Shown in pieces: positions 10,110-21,487 of a stretch of DNA of 64,000 nt. Each line of letters opens with the position of its first letter. Position 1 is the first letter of the stretch. The stretch is taken from positions 97,489,360-97,553,359 of the forward strand of contig OZ038485.1 of assembly GCA_964036315.1 (NCBI GenBank). The letters are read 5' to 3'. A program made the translations under genes and the position numbers. Origin of the DNA: Acanthosepion esculentum. Taxonomy: Eukaryota > Mollusca > Cephalopoda > Sepiida > Sepiidae. A model generated the notes under the pieces. The model did not search any database and was not told the origin of the DNA. It saw nothing but the letters and a program-made list of their open reading frames with translations.

Positions 10110-11352
10110 CAGTGGCCTAAGAAAAGTTATTAGCCAGGAGAAATAACCTACATCCAATTTCAAATTTTAATTACGTAATCCCCATTCAACATAAACAGTA
10201 TTTGGAACTAGTATAGAGTAGGTCCTCCATTTGCTAGTTTCAGTGCTTGTATTTGATTTTTCATGGATTTTATCAAGTTATCAACAATCGTCTGGTCCAT
10301 ATTTTGCCACTCCTTTAGCAATGTTACTTTAAAGGGTTGCCACTGACGTGATTTTGGTTGCACACTCTCGAAGGTTTCGGTCAAGGTGCTCCCAAACGTG
10401 CTCTATTGGATTCATGTCAGGATTTTAGGCTACCCATAGCAGTGATTTGATTCCTTGCGATTCCTTTGCTTCTTTGTTCGCATGACATGGCGCTCCATCT
10501 TCTTGAAAAGGGTTGACATTCCTGTCAATCTGATTGGTTTCAAATAGTGGGAGAAGTCTTTTCTCTAATATTTGACAGTATTTTGGACCATTCAACTGCT
10601 CGTCAACAAAAATCAGCTCAGATTTCCCTCCAAAGCAGACAGCGCCCCACACCATTACTCCAATCCCTCCATGTTTCACGGCCGCCTGCAGACATTCAGT
10701 GTTCCAAGTCTCATTCTGATTTCTCCAAACATAAACCTGTCTCCAATTAGAATATTGGCAGAATTTACTTTCATCAGACCAAATTACAGGCTGCCAAAAT
10801 CCATAATCTTTGCTCTCGCCCAATCCATACGAAGGTTTCTGTTAACCTCTGAAATCAAGGGCTTTTTTCTTGCAACTCTTCTTTGATAGCCTAGTTTTTT
10901 CAGACTCTTTCTCGTCGCATATGGTGACATTTCCATGTTGTTGGCGACATCTTTGACGCTCTGACAACGGTTTCTGGTGACTTCCCTATTCAGTGCTCTT
11001 TTTGTTCGCTCAGACACCATGCTTGGTCTTCCTGAACGTTGTTCCACACGACAATGGCCGTCTTCATTAAATTTCTTGACAATATTATTAACCGTTTGAT
11101 GATTAACCTGGAAAAAACCGAGCAATTTCGCTATTTGACTTGCCACACCGATGCCATCCTATTATTTTCCCTCGTTGAAATTCACCAATTTCCTTACTTC
11201 CGCGAACTTTCATTGCAAAATATAAGTCAACTTTTGTTCATAGATGACAGTAGCTTCATACTATCACGGTATTGTCTGAATGAAAGAGACGTTATTAAAC
11301 AAGCCAAAATTGCTGTAATCAAGGGTGGCTAAAAACTTATCAAAGCCCACTG
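10110..11352 (-). mobile_element. Tc1-like DNA transposon, complete but dead
   Basis: TIRs of about 28 bp lie at 10110-10137 and, reversed, at 11325-11352 (shared core CAGTGG and AAGTT-TTAGCCA). TA dinucleotides flank both ends (10108-10109 and 11353-11354). The length of 1243 bp fits the family. The transposase inside is broken. Confidence 0.9.
10208..11213 (-). pseudogene. Tc1-like transposase
   Basis: A DDE transposase of the Tc1 family. The start ATG at 11213 begins MKVRGSKEIGEFQRGKIIGW. A helix-turn-helix region follows (IARFF...NHQTVNNIVKKF), then GRPSMVSERTKRALNR and an HTH_Tc3-like second domain. Catalytic motifs are visible: WSDESKF (first D), FQEDGAPCHA (second D) and NPDMNPIEHVWE (third acidic residue). 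The C-terminus ends NGGPTLY. Defects are a frame change at a T run near 11112, another near 10790-10820, and an in-frame stop just before NPDMNPIEH near 10428. The motifs are retained but no full protein can be made. Confidence 0.9.
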
Positions 11353-11419
11353 TATTTTCAAATTTGTTGGAAAAGCGTTTCAAGTCGTAACGTTATTTTC
11401 TTTTGTGTACTATTCGTTA

Positions 11420-11890
11420 TTCTTTATATGGGCACATGGCCGAGAGGTTAAAACGTTCGCATTCTGACCATGAGACCCGAGTTAGAATCATATCATTTTC
11501 GATTTGTCAGGAAGGAGACTTCCTGGTGTTATCGGATAGGATGAGGTCGATCCCAGCGTGCGACACTTTTAGAATGTGCCTAAAAACCATACCACGGATT
11601 GACCCAAGCCATGTGAGTGAAATTTTGTAGACGGAACCCTTGGGGGTCGTCGATAGCTGTGCTACCACAAAATCACAAGTCATCGTGGCCGAGGGCTTGA
11701 GCGTGCTACCCTTGTTCAAATTGTTGATCGCGCTAGATAACACGCTCTTTCCCAGAAACTGTAAATAAGGTCTGCATAGTTGCAGTATAAAGCACAGGTG
11801 GGCTCTGTGGGTGTTGAACAAACAAAAATGTGCCTGAGAGAGCGTCTGCAATAGGGATTGGCTAGCTGCCCTAGTAAACGGGTATCCTCG
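11420..11890 (+). mobile_element. tRNA-derived SINE-like repeat
   Basis: 'catggccgagaggttaaaa' resembles a Pol III A box of Leu/Ser-type tRNAs. 'acccgagttagaatc' resembles a B box about 50 bp later. The rest is unrelated to the tRNA. The 3' border is uncertain. Confidence 0.45.
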
Positions 11891-12086
11891 AATACGCCTG
11901 GACATATACATACATATACTTTTTTATTAACTGTTGATTCAGTAGTGAATTTCTTCCTTTATTATTTATCTTTCAAATATTTTTAGCAATAACAATAATA
12001 AAAAATGTTCTCATGTGTTTAATAATAATTTTATACTTTTATTATTTTCTTACTTATTGAATCGTTTCTACTATTGTCATTAGAGT

Positions 12087-12749
12087 AATTATAAGTCAAA
12101 GTGGAGACCTCCCCTTGGCTTTGGTGTACCTAGTTAATATGAGTAACTTTTGTTCCTGGCCTGTTCCCGGCTGCATCTTTGGTTATGATCCAAGTCGAGA
12201 TTCCCACACTCCCCAGTTTGTTTTGCCCCCTTTTCATCTCGACTGGGTCAGTTTTTATATTTCCCATGCACGTATATATTTTCTCCTTTCCCACCCCTCT
12301 AGCGAGAGAACTTCTTGATTTTGTTCAGAATTTTGGGGCAGAATACAGCGGCCTCTCTATTTTGAGGGTTGAACGGGCCCTACTAACATCAGTTATGTTT
12401 AGTTTACTTTGTTTCGATATTTAGCTTGTTTAGGGGTTCATCCCCTCCCCTCTCATTGTTCATCATTAGATTTTCATATATAATAATTTATTATCATTAA
12501 ATTTTTATGTCACAGGGTGTGTTTGGTAGTTCCCCCTGAGAGGATTCGATATTATGGTGTATGGGGGATTGATTGGTGACAGACGAGTTTTTGTGGTGAA
12601 TGGGCAAATTGTAATAAGTGAATGAGTCGTGAATCGGATTAGATACGTATAAGATAGTTAGTGATGACCAGCCTCAACCACTGCCCTTTTTGGCTTTGTG
12701 CCATAATTGTATTTTATATACAATAAATAACAATTATAATTCAAAGTGG
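12087..12749 (+). mobile_element. Unnamed retroposon, copy A with target duplication
   Basis: The flanks AATTATAAGTCAAAGTGG (12087-12104) and AATTATAATTCAAAGTGG (12732-12749) match at 17 of 18 bases, so 12105-12731 is an inserted 627-bp unit. Its 3' end is 'tacaataaataac'. Internal landmarks shared with copies at 14050, 16440 and 36910 are 'cagaatacagcgg', 'ctactaacat', 'ggttcatc-cctcccc' and 'gataagatagttagtgatgaccagcct'. No protein or tRNA-like head is seen. Variable-length target duplications and an A-rich end fit LINE-driven retroposition. Confidence 0.8.
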
Positions 12750-12894
12750 TACATTTGATAACAAGCACCGTAAGAACTATAACATGCATTGTACTGTGCA
12801 TATTTACACAAATGTTGTTTTAATCCCGGCGTTCGCACGTTTGATGGAACAAGTTGCAAGTCACTGACGGTGACGCCATTTAACGGTCAAAAGT

Positions 12895-13706
12895 TTTTTT
12901 GTTTTTTTTTGCTATCCTCTGTCAGCTGCAATCATGGAGAAAGCATTACCTAGCACCATCGCCAATGAGACACGCTGCAAGAGCAACTCCGTTTCGCGAT
13001 GATCGTTCCTTAAACGAGTCGCAATCCAGCCAACCCTCCGATGGAACGCCATCGAAAGAGGGCCAATAACCCCAGAAGTCTCAACTGCCACAGGAGTAAA
13101 AAATAAATCTGTCCGCAAGAGAAGAATATTAAACTATTTTTTTTTTTTATCTCCGCGTACGATGCGATCCACCTCAGCTCAGCCGCGGACCCTGATCGAA
13201 TTACCGGTCGACAATGTACAGCTCGCATAGTTCGCATCCCAAGTCAACGACTTCCCCACTTTAAAAGGGAAAATGGTAATCCCATCCGGCCGCTTTCCAT
13301 CACCACGGTCGAGGCCTACGGGTTCGATTTGGGAGGGGAACCCAGCTGCATCCAGACCTCTTCTTATGATGTCGTTAATTGCTGCATGCCTTGGAAAGCG
13401 GCCAGCACTACGACGACAGGAGAGAAGATGCAAACCAAATTCCACATCTACATCTGTGACGCTCACATAATTTGAGCCCAAGGCGAATTGCGGCTCCGAC
13501 CCGAGTGCACTCATCATCTAGAAGGATACCGGTAGATGAAGAAGGCACTGCGTTGAGCCAGGTGCTACTACTCGATTGTGAAGCTGATACTAGACAGACA
13601 AGGTGATGCTGATCCAGAGAGTCTCAAATTAGTAAAATTGGCCTTTCATCCCAGCTTTTCTTTTTTGATGTTTCTTGTGGGAGAGAAGTAATTCTTGGGC
13701 TCAGAC
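12895..13706 (-). pseudogene. Nuclease-LINE 3' end, reverse copy
   Basis: In reverse this matches 4555-5395. It encodes the C-terminal nuclease part: [40 protein letters not shown] and KSLTWDA. The 3' end 'ggatagc' plus an A run is the same as at 5392, giving a second example of the element's terminus. Frames change near 13200 and 13490 and the RT part is absent, so it is a 5'-truncated dead copy. Confidence 0.85.
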
Positions 13707-13719
13707 GCCGATTCCTTGT

Positions 13720-13874
13720 TCGGAAAATATTATTTTCTCCTTCCCTCACATTTAATGTGTGAACATCTTGATTTTGCCTATCGGTAGAATACAGCAGCCA
13801 GTCTTATTTTTCTGTGGGATGGACGGGTCCTACTAACATTTTTGTTTTAGTTTGAATATTATTTTTTTTACATA
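13720..13874 (+). mobile_element. Unnamed retroposon, partial copy B1
   Basis: Contains the family landmarks 'tcggtagaatacagcagcc', 'gggatggacgggtcc' and 'ctactaacat', then stops at the MITE that starts at 13875. Confidence 0.7.
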
Positions 13875-14043
13875 CAGTGTAACACGGATATAAGAGGCCT
13901 GGATATAAGAGAAACCCGGATATAAGAGAGATTTTATCTGATCCCAAATTAGAGCCTGTGTTAATAAAACAAAATAGACCAAACCCGGATATAAGAGACT
14001 TCTTCTCCGGTCCTGACAACTCTCTTATATCCGGGTTACACTG
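13875..14043. mobile_element. CAGTG-ended MITE 1
   Basis: The ends CAGTGTAACACGGATATAAG and its near reverse complement lie within TA-TA flanks (13873-13874, 14044-14045). The 169-bp body repeats the 'ggatataagag' motif in both orientations. Ends and TA targets suit a pogo/Tc1-mariner-type MITE. No coding part is present. Confidence 0.85.
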
Positions 14044-14045
14044 TA

Positions 14046-14632
14046 CTTAATGTGTGTAATTGTTGTTCCCGGCTGGCTACCCGCATTCCCTTTCGTCATG
14101 ATCCATGTTGAGATTCCCAACCTCCCCAGTTTGTTTTTGTCCCAAATTTTTTAAATTTCGACAGAGTCAGCCTTTTATTTTCCCCATTCCGTCATTTTTT
14201 ATCCTTCCTATTCCATTAGTGAGTATGCTTCCTGATTCTGTCTATCGACAGAATACAGCGGTCACTCTTATTATTTTGAGGGGTGGACGGTTCCTACTAA
14301 CACTGTTTTGTTTTAGTTATATCTCTGGTCTACATTTTGAGTTTCTTTTCTGGGTTCATCTCCCCTCCCCATGATTTCATGTTTCTTGAAATTTTTATAT
14401 ATTTATGAACATTATAATTATTTACATCATGGGGTGTTTTTTTATGTGGTATTGTGGTACATGTAGGATTGGGAGGTGATGGACAAGTTCTTGTGGGGAT
14501 TGAGTATATTGTATTGAAAGAATCAGTCGTAATTGTGGTTAACTAGGAATAAGATAGCTAGTGAAAAACCCAGCCTTCCCCTTTGGCCTCGTGCCACAAT
14601 TTTGTATTTGATACAAAATAAATATATTCTCT
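14046..14632 (+). mobile_element. Unnamed retroposon, copy B2
   Basis: Runs parallel to copy A from 'gttcccggctggc' through 'atgatccatgttgagattccc', 'cagaatacagcgg' and 'aataagatagctagtg' to the 3' end 'gtatttgatacaaaataaat'. Same orientation as copy A. Confidence 0.8.
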
Positions 14633-14755
14633 TTTGTTATGATCCATGTAAAGATACACAGTTTGTTTGTTTTATTTTTGTTGTTGTTTTTTCCCTCTTT
14701 TTATCTTGAATGGGTCAGCTTTTTATTTTTTCACTTTACAATTTATCTTGTCCAC
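14633..14755 (+). mobile_element. Unnamed retroposon, 5' fragment E
   Basis: 'gttatgatccatgtaaagat...cagtttgtttg...gggtcagctttttatttt' repeats the front part of copy B2 directly behind it. Confidence 0.6.
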
Positions 14756-15235
14756 GATTTAATACTGATTAAATACAGTAATTATGACACAAGGCCGAAA
14801 AAAGTGGGGAGATGGGTCAAGGCTGATCGACACTGTCTTATACCTAGCTAATCACGTCCCATTCATTCGTTACAATTTACTCATACGCCATAAGAATCTA
14901 TCCGTCACCGTCGCTCCTATATACACCAAAATACCTCACACACACACAAGGCCCCTATTGAAAAACATCCCATTTTTATGTATTTAGTATCTGCAGAACG
15001 ATTATTAGTTGTCAGTTTGCTTCCATTAGAGTAGCACAGCCATTTGTAGTCACAACTTGCGAGGACTCCTGATTAGTCCAAGTGCCCATATTTCATAACC
15101 AAATAGGAGCAAGCCACCACTCCTCTGGCCTAATTAGTCCGTCCAAAATAATTAGGTTTTTCCTAAATATATACATACATAGATTTTACTAAATAAGACA
15201 TTACAATAAATATTATAATTCACAACACCCTACAG
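14756..15235. other. No recognised feature
   Basis: Mixed sequence with short open frames only. I recognise no repeat family or gene. Confidence 0.4.
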
Positions 15236-16195
15236 ACTTTACTTTGCTACCCAGTCCCCAAACCGAATTCGGCCCGACCACTGAACCTCAGGCATCTCGG
15301 TAGCATTTGGCATTTTAGTGTGCCCTGGAGAAGTCATTGCATTATTTGCTCGAGAATCAGTCGACACTCCAAACGCTTCAATGGTTTTTGGAACTTCAGG
15401 CAGTTCATCTACCACTGGCACATCGGGCACCGACTTTCACAGCGATCTTTGGGGGGGGGGCAGTCTTACTTGTTGATCCACATTTTGCCTCACCAAGCCT
15501 CCATCCACTCCCATTTCATAATTTTCAGACACCAGTTGTCTGGTAATGATGCCCTCCATTCACCGTTCCCCAGCTCCGAAATTCCGCGCCCGGTATGTGA
15601 TCATCCACCTTGAATTGACACAGGGATCTCATCACCTTTGTTCACTGCGCCATATTGGCCTCATAACCCTCAATTCGATGATATGTGTCGGACTTCAGTA
15701 AATGAAAAGCAGTTCGTAACTGACGTTTAAACATCAACTCAAGAGAAGCAGTTCTAAAAGAGAACAGGAAACGGTGTACTTGGGTTTTGTGGGTTGCTTT
15801 CACTTCCGTTCTTAACTTCTTCAAGTGCCTCTTTGAACGTGCGTACCGTACGCTCAGCCTGACCATTGGAGGATGGATGATAAGGAACAGTGAACATTTG
15901 TCGGATACCATTTGAATTCAGGAATCGCTTGAATTCATCACTGGTAAAACACGGGCCATTATTACTCACTAACAATACCGGCAGGCCATGTGTAGTGAAT
16001 ACTCTTCTCAGCTTCTCTGTTCTTGGGCAGTAAATGTATTCATTATGCATATCTCCATCTATTTTGAATAAGCATCTACGACAAGCATAAACATACGTCC
16101 CATAAAGGGGCCCGAAAAATCTACATGAATCCTTTCCCGGGGATGACTAGGAATATTTCCAGTAATGAATGGGTGCTTATGTACCACAACTTAAA
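15236..16195 (-). pseudogene. Ty3/Gypsy integrase, C-terminal pol fragment
   Basis: The integrase core of an LTR retrotransposon. In order on the minus strand: ERIHVDFSGPFMGRMFMLVV and DAYSK (first D, about 16110), THGLPVLLVSNNGPCFTSDE (about 15980), then PYHPSSNGQAERTVRTFKEA with the catalytic E (about 15870). After it come LELMFKRQLRTAF and a chromo-like tail ending SGRIRFGDWVAK and a stop near 15239. The second catalytic D of 'SDNGP' has become N. A stop replaces W after DAYSK, and a G run near 15452 shifts the frame. Protease, RT, RNase H and both LTRs are not seen. Confidence 0.85.
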
Positions 16196-16350
16196 ATTTC
16201 AATATGTACTTAAATATGGACTTAAAATTTCAATATGGACTTAAATATGGACTTAAAATTTCAATATGGACTTAAATATGGACTTAAAATTTCAATATGG
16301 ACTTAAATATGGACTTAAAATTTCAATATGGACTTAAAATTTCAATATGT
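16196..16350. repeat. 31-bp minisatellite
   Basis: About five copies of a 31-bp unit made of 'ggacttaaatat' and 'ggacttaaaatttcaatat'. Confidence 0.85.
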
Positions 16351-16439
16351 GCAATTGTTTAAAAATTCTATCAACATTATGAAATGATGTCTATGACCCC
16401 GAAAGCAAACTGAAAAAAGAAAGATGTTACTAAGACCCG

Positions 16440-17290
16440 TCAAAAATAAGAATTTGCCGCTGTATTCTGTCTTAATTTTTTCTGTAGGACAGACGGGTTC
16501 TACTAACATATTTTATTTTTAGTTTGAGTGTTTTGTTGTGCAGTGTAACCCGGATATAAGAGAGTTGTCGGGACCGGAGAAGTATCTTATATCCGGGTTT
16601 GGTCTATTTTGTTTAGGTAAGTATGGCTCTAATTTGGGACCAGATAAAAAAATCTCTCTTATATCCGGGGTTCTCTTATATCCGGGGTTCTCTTATATCC
16701 GGGTTACACTGTATTTTAACTTTATCATTGGGTGCATCCCCTTCCTACCCCACCTCATTTCATGTCGTATATATTTATAAGAAAAAAGTTACAAAAAAGA
16801 TATCTATATATTGTAAAATTTTTATGACATGGATGTTTTTGTAGGACTCCCTTTGAATAATGCGGTATTGTGGTGTATGTCGGAGATGAATGAATTCTTG
16901 TGGTTATTGAGTAAATTGTAATGAATGAGTGGGTTGGGAATCAGATTAAATATGTTTCAGATAGTCGTTATTTACTTGTCCCCCACCCCCCACAAGGGAA
17001 AGATGTGGCACAAGGTCGAGTTTTACGTGGGTATTCCGAGCCCGTAGGCTCGGCCAAAAAAATTCCCGTAGAAACTGTAAAAACAGAATAGAGTTGGTCA
17101 ACCTCCCCGAACGAGACTCTGCCCTTCGGCGGAGCCTCGTCCGGGTTCCTCTCTGCTCAGAGGCAGAGAGTTCGAAACGTCTTGCTGGAACATGTCGCAG
17201 CAAGTCTAGGTTTTTCAGATAGTCAGTGACGACCAGCCTGACCTGATTTCTCCTTCGGACTCGTGCCGCAATTGTAATTCAATTTAAATT
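16440..17290 (+). mobile_element. Unnamed retroposon, copy C with insertions
   Basis: The landmarks 'ctgtattctgtc', 'gacgggttctactaacat', 'gggtgcatcccc', 'gtggtgtatgtcgg' and 'gacgaccagcct' are in family order. The copy is interrupted by the MITE at 16541-16711 and by about 190 bp at 17025-17215. The latter holds two perfect hairpins, CTCTGC/GCAGAG and CTTGCTG/CAGCAAG, around 'gttcgaaacgtc'. Confidence 0.75.
16541..16711. mobile_element. CAGTG-ended MITE 2
   Basis: Same family as 13875-14043: ends CAGTGTAACCCGGATATAAG and reverse, followed by TA at 16712. It sits about 37 bp after 'ctactaacat' in its retroposon host, the same place as MITE 1. Confidence 0.85.
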
Positions 17291-17790
17291 AAATCTACAT
17301 ACAACAAAAGTGACATGACTCTGGTTTACATTAAATTAAAAGGAAGACAGTCAAAAAGTCTACATTTCATGTTTACACTGAAGTCAAAAATGTAGACATT
17401 ACGAGTTTACAAAAGAGTCGTAAACATAGACATATTAATCGGATTAAATAAGTCAAAACTTGAGACATTAAAACTTTATACCAGAGCCAAACAGTGATAT
17501 ATTGGTCCGGTTTACATCAGAGTTTGTAAGTATCTACCCAGAAAGTAACCTATTTTAGGGGAGGGGTACGCAATCGGCGTAATTTAAATCCGATCGCCAG
17601 GGTATTAATCTAAATCTATATTTACTATGTAGTTGAACGTAACATCTCTTGCTTATTTTGCGTTTTGTAATCAAGGGACCTTTTTAAAAAGTTCTATTAA
17701 TTGCGTCATGGAAAATACGTCACTCACGGCAATTTTTTGTATTATTTTTTTTATTCTTACGTCATTAAAAGGTTGCGATTTCTGTCTTTT
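17291..17790. other. No recognised feature
   Basis: AT-rich sequence with several short 'gtctacat/atgtagac' echoes. No gene or known repeat is evident. Confidence 0.4.
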
Positions 17791-18210
17791 TGCTCTTCTC
17801 TCCCACTTCTCACTCTCTCTGCTCCTCATCCTCTCTCTCTCTCTCTCTCTCGCTCTTTCTTTAGCATATCTCTCGTTTTTGTTCCTTTCTCTTTATTTAC
17901 ATCATTTTTCTCTATTGCTCATTCTTTCCTCTCCTATTATTTTCTCATTCTCAATCCTCCCTTCATTCTTTTTCTCCTTTCTCCCCCCACTGAATATATA
18001 GCCTCTCTCTCTTTCTCTTCCTCTCTCTCTCTCTCTTCACCCCTCTCTGTCTATCTCTATCCCTCTCTTACGCACTCTTTCTTTTCCTTGCTTTTAAGTC
18101 TATATCACTTTTTTATTTTCTTCTCTGACTTTATTGGCACTTTTTTTATCACCTCTCTCTCTCTCTCTCTTTCTTTCTCCGCCTCTCTTTCTTTCTTTCT
18201 TTTTTTTTAA
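17791..18210. repeat. C/T-rich simple sequence
   Basis: Imperfect CT, CTTT and CCTCTCT runs. Open frames here are composition artefacts. Confidence 0.85.
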
Positions 18211-18599
18211 TTTTGTTTTGATTTTTTGGTTATGTTTCTTGTACTAGTTTTTCGCTCCTGTTCTTCAACCGCCATCACTAATCTTTTTTTTACATTTGGT
18301 TTCTCAAAAAAGAAAAGAATCTAAAAAAATTGTGAATGGTCCTCTTGGGAAATAATGAACATATCAAATCAAAGCAACAGCCTAGACAACACAAAGGTGA
18401 TAAGATTTATATATAAGAGTAATATTAAAATTAACTATGTCCCTTCTTCCTTTTTATCTACATGCCTGGTATCTTCTTTTTTAATCGGCTGATCGTGTCA
18501 GTCGATACTGGAAGTCATTTTAAATCTCCTTTCACGATTTATTTTGTTAACCACCGGCGTCACTTGGAGACTGGCATACAAGTAACCAACAAGAGAAAA
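18211..18599. other. No recognised feature
   Basis: Unique-looking AT-rich sequence without motifs I can name. Confidence 0.4.
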
Positions 18600-18912
18600 A
18601 AAAGAGAAGGTTTCCATATACAGTTGGAATGAGATTAGAAACAGCGTGGGTAACGCACGCCGTTTTAAAAAAAATACTCCATGGGAAGACATTTCGTTTC
18701 GAAACTCATTTTCTTCATCTGAGGGAACAGCTGTGCTGGGCGATGCCCTTGAAAAGAAAAATCACAAGGCCGAAAACCACAACACGCAACAACGTGAACG
18801 TGAACGTGAATGTAAAAAGCGAGGAAAGTTTACTCTCTAGAATTGTTTCGCGAGTGGCTGAGAGTTTGATCGTTTGCTTTGCGTGCATCGATCCCAGTTT
18901 AAGTAAGTAATC
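18600..18912 (+). other. GC-richer open segment, unknown
   Basis: Less AT-rich than its surroundings and open for 93 codons from 18629. The translation has an Asn-Val run from 'aacgtgaacgtgaacgtg' and no known motif. It ends at 'tttaagtaagt', which fits a splice donor but is also the first unit of the minisatellite that follows. I cannot tell a first exon from chance. Confidence 0.2.
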
Positions 18913-19890
18913 ATAAATTTCAATTTATAATCATACAATTTCAGTAAAAAATTATACAATTTCAGTAAAAAATTATACAATTTCAGTAAGTAATCATACA
19001 ATTACAGTAAAAAATCATACAAATTAAATAAGTAATCATAAATTTCAATTTATAATCATATAATTTCAGTAAAAAATTATACAATTTCAGTAAGTAATCA
19101 TACAATTTCAGTAAAAAATCATACAAATTAAATAAGTAATCATAAATTTCAATTTATAATCATACAATTTCAGTAAAAAATTATACAATTTTAGTAAAAA
19201 ATTATACAATTTCAGTAAGTAATCATACAATTACAGTAAAAAATCATACAAATTAAATAAGTAATCATAAATTTCAATTTATAATCATATAATTTCAGTA
19301 AAAAATTATACAATTTCAGTAAGTAATCATACAATTTCAGTAAAAAAATCATACAAATTAAATAAGTAATCATAAATTTCAATTTATAATCATACAATTT
19401 CAGTGAAAAAATTATACAATTTCAGTAAGTAATCATACAATTTCAGTAAAAAATCATACAAATTAAATAAATAATCATAAATCTCAATTTATAATCATAC
19501 AATTTAAATAAGTAATCATACAATTTTAGTAAATAATTATACAATTTAAATGAGTAACCATACAATTTCAGTAATTATACAATTACAGTAAGTAATTATA
19601 CAGTTAGAGCAAGTAATCACACAATTACAGTAAGTAATTATACAGTCAGAGCAAGTAATTACACAATTTCAGTAAATATTCATACAATTTAAATAAGTAA
19701 TCATACAGTTTCAGTAAGTAATTATACAATAACAGTAAGAATTATACAATTTAAATAAGTAATCATAAAATTTCCGTAAATAATCAATTTCAGTAAGTAA
19801 TCAAACAATTTCTGTAAATAATCATGCAATTTTCGTAAATAAACATACATTTTAAGTAAGTAATCATACAATTTCAATAAGTAATTGTTG
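18904..19890. repeat. 21-bp AT-rich minisatellite with higher-order units
   Basis: Units of about 21 bp ('aagtaatcatacaatttcagt' type) are arranged in larger blocks. The marker 'aattaaataagtaatcataa' and its variants recur at 19022, 19126, 19251, 19356 and 19461, steps of 104, 125, 105 and 105 bp. The array decays after 19500. Confidence 0.9.
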
Positions 19891-20454
19891 AGTCTTGACT
19901 CATTGTTGAATCTCGACTAATGCATGGAATAATAATGCAACACAAAATATACTTAGAACAAGAATGTATTATAACAAGAAAGTGTACACAATATTTACAT
20001 ATAGTCTTTTGGATATTCTGGGAAGACCGTTCCTGGAGAATGTGTTGACTAAGTCGCAGTCGGGCAGAGTCTCTAGCTGGATCTCTGTATTCGCTCCCCT
20101 GTCTTCCGGTACCAACCATTATTTATATAGATTAGGTGGATCCTACCACAACAGTAATGATACAATTTTAGTAAGTAATCTATTGTACTCATATTTGTCA
20201 CCATATTGTTACTTCCTTGGAGTAATGCCTGTCGTAAAAAAAAAACAATTTCTTCGGAATTTTATATGTATTATAATTATTTTCTACTGATTTCAAATAT
20301 TTTATACACACTTTTAAGTACTGTTTTTATACAAAATTTCATTGGGACGGTGACTATTCATAGGTGAAATCATCAATTGTTTAATTTCCTTCCATTTCGT
20401 AAATGCTTGCGACTATATCAGGCTTAAACGCCGATTCTTGTACTATCAACGAAG
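19891..20454. other. No recognised feature
   Basis: Mixed sequence with a stray minisatellite unit near 20165. No gene found. Confidence 0.35.
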
Positions 20455-20545
20455 TAAACGCGTAACACACCGAGCCAGGTCAATATATAAATGAGTGACC
20501 GTTTGGGAACATCAGGTGCTGTGTGATTGGATGTGCAGAGGATAT
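20455..20545 (+). mobile_element. 5S-derived SINE head fragment
   Basis: 'gagtgaccgtttgggaacatcaggtgctgtg' follows the 3' half of 5S rRNA (GACCGCCTGGGAAUACCGGGUGCUGU). Only the head of the family-A composite SINE remains. Confidence 0.65.
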
Positions 20546-20649
20546 ATTGTAATTAAAGAATATTCTAATGCATCTACACCCTTGTGCAAATTAATTGAAA
20601 CAAAACTAATAATTTCGTTATTATTTACTTTTTGTCTGTCATAATTTCT

Positions 20650-20940
20650 GAGACGAGGTATTATGTACACTATTTACATTATTCGGACTATTGTACTCAT
20701 ATTTGTCACCATATTTATTACAACGTTTCGGCCGTTATACGCTCCGGCATTCTTCAGGTGGTTGGAATGTCGAACTGAACCCTTTATTTCGCTCACTGGA
20801 GTAGACTGTTCTAGTTCCAAGTGCCATGTTCGTAAACTTAAAGAATCAGCACATATGCTAGGCCACAAAAATCTCCTGAGCCGACCAAGCATAGAAATGA
20901 ATACAATATAGGAACCAGTAATAAGGAGTGCCAGAGAAAA
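20650..20940 (-). mobile_element. PLE tail with hairpin
   Basis: In reverse it reads CCTGAAGAATGCCG-loop-CGGCCGAAACGTTG (20722-20758), then 'taataaatatggtgacaaatatgag' and 'gtccgaataatgtaaat'. The same order occurs at 25010-25160 and in the 124-bp array. Confidence 0.6.
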
Positions 20941-21109
20941 GGAGTGCCAGAGAAAATCGATAATAACAACAAAAATTGCAATATGAGCTCTGGTAAAAAT
21001 ATGATATGATAACAGCAAAAATTGCAAAATGAGCACTAGTAAAAAATGATACTGAAGACATTAGGTTTATAATAGTCAGAAATTCATACACAGATGTCCT
21101 CAAGGACAC

Positions 21110-21210
21110 ATGGAACAGTGGATAAAGACGTTGCTTAGATCCAGTGACAGGAGTGTGAGTTCAATACTCGGTTTAGGCAGTGTAGAACTTGGAGAGGGGA
21201 TTTAACAGGA
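21110..21210 (+). mobile_element. tRNA-like SINE fragment
   Basis: 'catggaacagtggataaagacg' and, about 40 bp on, 'gtgagttcaatactc' resemble A and B boxes. This is a weak call. Confidence 0.35.
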
Positions 21211-21487
21211 GATTACCTTTTTGCCGTATTTTTTCAATGAAACATGACCCAGTGCACATATTAATACTTCATACGTCCATTCCACGAAGTCGTTCCTTGC
21301 AGATTGACCACAAATTCTTGATTGGATTTAAATCAGAAGAGTTTCCGGGCTAGTCTTAGTACTTTGATTTGCTCACTGGAATGGCTTGCCAAGTGTGTTC
21401 GCGCAGCGTTACAATTTTTATACGCTTCCTTAGAGTAATGTCCGTCGTAGACAATGGCCGTAGGTGAACTAATTGATAGTCGAGACA

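Larger units (their letters stand above)
20577..21485. mobile_element. Tc1-derived MITE, interrupted copy
   Basis: The left TIR 'cacccttgtgcaaattaattgaaac' (20577-20641 with flank) and the body at 21226-21485 match 21924-22230 in order. The 585 bp between them is an insertion containing PLE tail and a SINE-like piece. The right end is cut off by the SINE pair at 21488. Confidence 0.7.

Noticed and set aside
11507..11911. 134-codon minus-strand frame
   Set aside because: No recognisable motif, and it overlaps a tRNA-derived SINE-like repeat.
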